Source: Actinomycetes bacterium
GTDB taxonomy: Bacteria > Actinomycetota > Actinomycetes > Propionibacteriales > Nocardioidaceae
Assembly (NCBI GenBank): GCA_029779385.1
Contig: JAKPAQ010000179.1
Location: forward strand, 1-7,327
Length of the DNA: 7,327 bases
Direction: 5' to 3'
The notes under the pieces are model-generated. The model had not been told where the DNA came from. It saw only the letters and a list, made by a program, of their open reading frames with translations, and did no database searches. Shown in pieces: positions 6,027-7,327 of this stretch. Made by a program: the position numbers and the translations under genes. Numbering within the stretch: the stretch's first letter is position 1; the number at the start of each line of letters is the position of its first letter.

Positions 6027-7013
6027 TTACTCAGCAAACAAGCTGGTGACAGAGCCATCTTCGAAAACAGCCGAAACTGCCTGGGCAAGTAACGGGGCGA
6101 TCGACAGCACCGTCAACTTGTCGAAGTATTTATCTTCTTCTAGCGGCAAAGTATTGGTGACGATTACCTCTGCGGCCACCGAGTCCTTCAACCGGTTTAC
6201 GGCTTCGCCAGAAAAGACGGCGTGGGTCGACACGATGATCACTTCGGCCGCGCCGTCGTTCATCAACGCCTCGGCCGCCTGGCAAATTGTTCCACCGGTG
6301 TCGATCAAGTCGTCGACCAAGATGCAAGTTCGACCTTCGACTTCACCAACGACACGGTTGGCCTTGCTGACATTCGCCTTGGTCACATCACGCGTCTTAT
6401 GGATGAACGCCAACGGCGCATTGTCGAACTGGCGGGCCCACTGCTCGGCCACCTTGATTCGACCAGCGTCTGGCGAAACCACCGCGAGCGGCTTCTTGCC
6501 GTACTTCTTTCGCACGTAGCGAGTCAGGATCGGCATTGCGAGCAGGTGGTCGACCGGGCCATCGAAAAAGCCCTGGATTTGCGCGGTATGCAAGTCGACG
6601 GTCATCAGTCGGTCCGCGCCGGCAGCAAGGAACAAGTCGGCCATCAATCTTGCGCTGATCGGCTCGCGGCCTAGGTGCTTCTTGTCTTGGCGGGCGTATC
6701 CGTAGAACGGCAGGATCACCGTGATCCGCTTTGCCGAGGCGCGCTTGAGCGCGTCGATCATGATCAACTGCTCCATGATTGCTTCGTTGATCGGCGCCGC
6801 ATGGCTCTGGATCACGAACGCATCACAACCGCGGACTGATTCGTCGAACCGGACGTAGATTTCGCCGTTCGCGAAGTCGTAGGCCGTGGTCGGCACCAGG
6901 GTCACGTCGAGCAACTCGGCTACTTGCTGCGCCAACTCCGGGTGAGCCCGGCCGCTGAACAACATCATGTTGTTCGTCTGGGTGCGCCTGCTCAAGCTCT
7001 TGCTATTCGCCAC
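6027..7013 (-). CDS. prs: Ribose-phosphate pyrophosphokinase (PRPP synthetase)
   Basis: This cytoplasmic enzyme makes PRPP from ribose 5-phosphate and ATP for purine, pyrimidine, histidine and tryptophan synthesis. In actinobacteria PRPP also feeds the decaprenylphosphoryl-arabinose pathway where that exists. The 328 residues carry [10 protein letters not shown] (47-56), YARQDKK (106-112), [12 protein letters not shown] (139-150, with active-site H142), the flexible-loop Lys/Arg (K206, R208) and the PRPP-binding [10 protein letters not shown] (233-242), all intact. The start is GTG at 7013 with CAGGAG about 8 nt upstream. It lies inside the end of glmU, overlapping by 11 nt, which implies coupling. 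An internal ATG pair near residue 16 would also give a full catalytic domain, but an N-terminal extension of this length is usual in actinobacterial Prs. The gene ends in TAA and no terminator hairpin follows clearly. Confidence 0.98.
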   Translation of the reverse strand: MANSKSLSRRTQTNNMMLFSGRAHPELAQQVAELLDVTLVPTTAYDFANGEIYVRFDESVRGCDAFVIQSHAAPINEAIMEQLIMIDALKRASAKRITVILPFYGYARQDKKHLGREPISARLMADLFLAAGADRLMTVDLHTAQIQGFFDGPVDHLLAMPILTRYVRKKYGKKPLAVVSPDAGRIKVAEQWARQFDNAPLAFIHKTRDVTKANVSKANRVVGEVEGRTCILVDDLIDTGGTICQAAEALMNDGAAEVIIVSTHAVFSGEAVNRLKDSVAAEVIVTNTLPLEEDKYFDKLTVLSIAPLLAQAVSAVFEDGSVTSLFAE

Positions 7014-7327
7014 CGCTGATCTCCTGCGTGGTCTGCTCCGCGGCCGCCGCGGAGGAAGTGCCTGGTCGCTGTTTCGCGACCCATCCCTCGATTGTCCTCT
7101 GCCCTGAATCGCTCACCGTGAGTGCCCCCGGCGGTGTGTCTTGACGCACAATCGTGCCCGCCCCGGTGTAGCCGCCATCGCCGATCGTGACCGGCGCGAC
7201 CAGCACGTTGTCGCAGCCGATTCGTACCTGCTCACCGATGACGGTTCGATGCTTGTTGGTGCCGTCGTAGTTGGCGGTAATCGTGCCGGCACCGACGTTC
7301 GAACCAGCGCCTACCTCGGCATCCCCG
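7003..7327 (-). CDS. glmU: Bifunctional GlmU, C-terminal acetyltransferase end (partial)
   Basis: GlmU acetylates glucosamine-1-phosphate and then uridylylates it to UDP-N-acetylglucosamine, the precursor of peptidoglycan and other envelope glycans. Only the last 107 codons are in the window; the frame enters from the right edge. The visible part is the end of the left-handed beta-helix acetyltransferase domain. It contains [20 protein letters not shown], the hallmark segment with the NYDG-x-x-K-H-x-T motif, followed by IG and [10 protein letters not shown] hexapeptide turns. After the GW-x-x-K segment comes a C-terminal tail of about 20 residues rich in Ser, Ala, Thr and Glu. The uridylyltransferase domain is beyond the edge. 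The TAG stop at 7005-7003 lies inside prs, an 11-nt overlap. Confidence 0.95.
   Translation of the reverse strand, partial: GDAEVGAGSNVGAGTITANYDGTNKHRTVIGEQVRIGCDNVLVAPVTIGDGGYTGAGTIVRQDTPPGALTVSDSGQRTIEGWVAKQRPGTSSAAAAEQTTQEISGGE

Overview
The window looks like chromosomal DNA from an actinobacterium (Actinomycetota). The evidence is moderately high GC, several GTG start codons, the tightly packed gene order glmU-prs-rplY-pth that is familiar from actinobacterial genomes, and a ribose-phosphate pyrophosphokinase whose motifs resemble mycobacterial Prs. No mobile element, CRISPR array, tRNA or rRNA was found. I cannot name a genus from sequence alone.

The right half (4674-7327, all on the minus strand) is a housekeeping cluster, read from right to left. 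It holds the C-terminal end of glmU (cell-wall UDP-GlcNAc synthesis), prs (PRPP synthesis, overlapping glmU), a 172-nt gap with a probable promoter and a leader with short hairpins, rplY/ctc (ribosomal protein L25) and pth (peptidyl-tRNA hydrolase). The rplY stop and the pth start share one base (TGATG).

The left half is an accessory, cell-surface region. Two plus-strand genes (1361-3196 and 3330-4649) encode paralogous exported proteins with the same C-terminal right-handed parallel beta-helix domain of about 245 residues, about 60% identical by my hand count. Each is delivered differently. The first has a cleavable Sec signal, two tandem copies of an N-terminal beta-rich domain with a cysteine pair each, and a repetitive Thr/Pro linker. 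The second has a lipoprotein signal (LSAC) and a long Pro/Thr/Ser/Ala-rich stalk. A strong rho-independent terminator separates them, so they are probably separate transcription units. The second gene converges on pth.

Divergent from the first beta-helix gene, on the minus strand and running off the left edge, is a multi-pass membrane protein of the polysaccharide flippase type (MOP/PST-like). The 212-nt divergent gap carries four tandem 9-bp repeats with a GT(T/G)AC core, a near-perfect Shine-Dalgarno in front of a five-codon open frame, and a candidate sigma70-type promoter for the beta-helix gene.

The most plausible combined reading is a module that exports a surface polysaccharide and binds or modifies it outside the cell. 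That reading is inference from domain type and neighbourhood. No substrate or enzymatic activity can be read from the sequence.
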